DNA of 64,000 bases, taken from positions 60,361-124,360 of the forward strand of contig JAFMDF010000001.1 in assembly GCA_017857395.1 (NCBI GenBank), in the 5' to 3' direction. The stretch is from Bacteroidota bacterium (GTDB lineage: Bacteria > Bacteroidota > Bacteroidia > Chitinophagales > Saprospiraceae). The stretch's first letter is position 1, and each line of letters starts with the position of its first letter. Of this stretch, positions 63,049 through 64,000 are shown in pieces. The notes beneath the pieces are model-generated. The model was not told the DNA's origin, did no database searches, and saw only the letters and a list, made by a program, of their open reading frames with translations. The translations under genes were made by a program, and so were the position numbers.

Positions 63049-63087
63049 AGTTTACTGTCAGCCTGAACTGACAACCTACAACCGATA

Positions 63088-63636
63088 TTACTTCTCCGCA
63101 CCAACCGATACACTAAAACTAGTTTTTAAGTTTTCCCACATAAAACTAACGACGCCTACATTTTCATCATTGTCGCCTACTTCAAAAGTCATTTGCTCTA
63201 CCATTTCTTGTGTTTTACCTGTTTTAGTGGTGATTCTCAAAGCATCTTGTCCTTTATCGTAACTGTAAGCACCCCATTGATTCGCTTCTTTATTAAAAAT
63301 AATAGTCCACTCACCATCTGAAGGAATCGTAAATAAGGAATATTTACCGGCAGCTAATGTTTCTCCATTGATTAAAACTTCTTGATTTACCTCAAAAGTA
63401 GTTGCATTGTTGGCACCTGTTCGCCAAACTTTTCCATAAGGTACTAATGCACCCCAAACATCTCTACCTTTTACGGAAGGCGAATTATAATTAATATCAA
63501 TTTTTAAATCACCAATCGTATGCGTTGCTGTTACTGGTGGACTTTTAGGTTTTCCGCTTTGTGCAGTAGCCGTAAAAGCTACACTAAGCATTAGGATAGC
63601 TGCGAATAAAAATCGAGTAAAAGAAAGGGACTTCAT
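63088..63636 (-). CDS. Exported DUF2911 protein
   Basis: A 182-residue periplasmic or surface protein with a signal peptide (MKSLSFTRFLFAAILMLSVAFTATA, cleavage near QSGKPK). The rest matches DUF2911: HTIGDLKIDINYNSPSVKGRD, WGALVPYGKVWRTGANNAT, the FEVNQEVLINGETLAAGKYS segment and a final beta-rich half. The function of this widespread Bacteroidota family is unknown. Length is normal. Confidence 0.88.
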   Translation of the reverse strand: MKSLSFTRFLFAAILMLSVAFTATAQSGKPKSPPVTATHTIGDLKIDINYNSPSVKGRDVWGALVPYGKVWRTGANNATTFEVNQEVLINGETLAAGKYSLFTIPSDGEWTIIFNKEANQWGAYSYDKGQDALRITTKTGKTQEMVEQMTFEVGDNDENVGVVSFMWENLKTSFSVSVGAEK

Positions 63637-63786
63637 AATTAGTATTTTGTTAAATTTATAATAGTAAATAAACGTTCTCCTATAGAAGGACTAAAATATA
63701 ACTTATTGGATGCTTGCTAGTTCAATTTCAACTGCTTATTTGCTGACATTTTATAGTATCTAGTGGTTCACCCATAAATCCTTGGA

Positions 63787-64000
63787 CTAACTTCTTATTA
63801 AAGCAATACTTCCTTTTACAATCAACCATTGCGCCAAAATATAAGTGGACATAATGGCTATCCTAGGAAAAGGAATATTTACGGCCTCTTTTTTAAACTG
63901 ATTCAAACCAATTAAAGTATCTGAACACATAAATAATAAAACGCCTATTACGCTAGGTTCGCTCAAATTTTTGATTAATACATAAATTACACGAAATAAT
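63787..64000 (-). CDS. Lysoplasmalogenase (YhhN family), C-terminal part (cut by the window edge)
   Basis: The last ~70 codons of a minus-strand membrane protein that runs off the right edge; the stop is TAG at 63789-63787. The sequence LIKNLSEPSVIGVLLFMCSD, a SDTLIGLNQFKKEA segment, IMSTYILAQWLIVKGS and the tail ALIRS fit the C-terminal helices of the YhhN/TMEM86 lysoplasmalogenase family, which cleave the vinyl ether of lysoplasmalogens. The fragment is small, so the call is tentative. Confidence 0.6.
   Translation of the reverse strand, partial: LFRVIYVLIKNLSEPSVIGVLLFMCSDTLIGLNQFKKEAVNIPFPRIAIMSTYILAQWLIVKGSIALIRS

Larger units (their letters stand above)
62526..63087. other. 562-bp intergenic region with terminator and long nested palindrome
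   Basis: Between the subtilase and the DUF2911 gene. It holds the terminator at 62678-62714 and the ~280-bp nested palindrome at 62764-63048, described separately. No protein gene is supported. Confidence 0.6.

Overview
The window is AT-rich chromosomal DNA from a member of the Bacteroidota, most probably of the Saprospiria/Chitinophagia type. This rests on type IX secretion C-terminal domains (a gliding-motility-type and a PNPT-type tail), FG-GAP-free PorT-like outer-membrane barrels, an energy-transducing TonB with two long proline tracts, TTTG/TAnnTTTG promoters, little evidence of Shine-Dalgarno sequences, and family-specific gene orders: birA | rsfS-ftsH and gcvH-vanZ-tonB. No phage, transposase gene, CRISPR array or rRNA was seen. 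Both ends cut a gene.

Layout. 1-3952 (minus strand): a MoxR-DUF58-Bat stress operon with an unusual DUF3298 secreted protein between moxR and DUF58. 4311-8739: an M20 lipoprotein amidohydrolase, aroQ and recQ. 9403-12992: ftsH and rsfS divergent from birA. 13038-17716: cinA, a dihydrolipoyl acyltransferase, greA, a HIT protein and ruvC. 17782-20844: an outer-membrane barrel, tonB, vanZ and gcvH. 21279-22691: a PIN-like protein with eroded acidic residues, then frr. 22956-23613: three tandem tRNA-like RNAs with one clear promoter and one terminator. 23789-29156: manA, a GT2 glycosyltransferase, a zinc-protease-like lipoprotein and a histidine kinase/response regulator pair. 29302-38694: an HD protein, a haloalkane-dehalogenase-like hydrolase, a dihaem cytochrome lipoprotein, a propeller-amidohydrolase, nadD and galE. 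39230-45388: a VWA protein, a glucosaminidase, a GIN-domain protein, a possible 53-residue gene with an operator-like dyad, lgt and a DUF72 protein. 45607-53754: a T9SS cargo protein, an ECF sigma factor with a membrane partner, and dnaE. 53852-64000: a GCS2-CBS fusion, a nuclease-helicase, DUF1572, a DJ-1 protein, a T9SS subtilase, DUF2911 and a partial lysoplasmalogenase.

Most of the window is core metabolism, DNA repair, translation and envelope biology. The strongest candidate for something undescribed is the tRNA-like array. Each copy has a 7-bp acceptor stem, a leucine-type D arm, an anticodon-like arm, a perfect T arm and an enormous extra arm (51, 51 and 72 nt). The copies differ by compensating base changes in at least four stems, which is direct evidence that the fold is selected. 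The loop reads GUC in the anticodon position, which does not fit any class II tRNA.

A second theme is intergenic architecture. Many gene ends carry long inverted repeats built from a short word repeated two to four times, with a different word at each locus, and there are three larger nested palindromes of REP or MITE type. All family names are from reading the sequence by eye; no database search was run.
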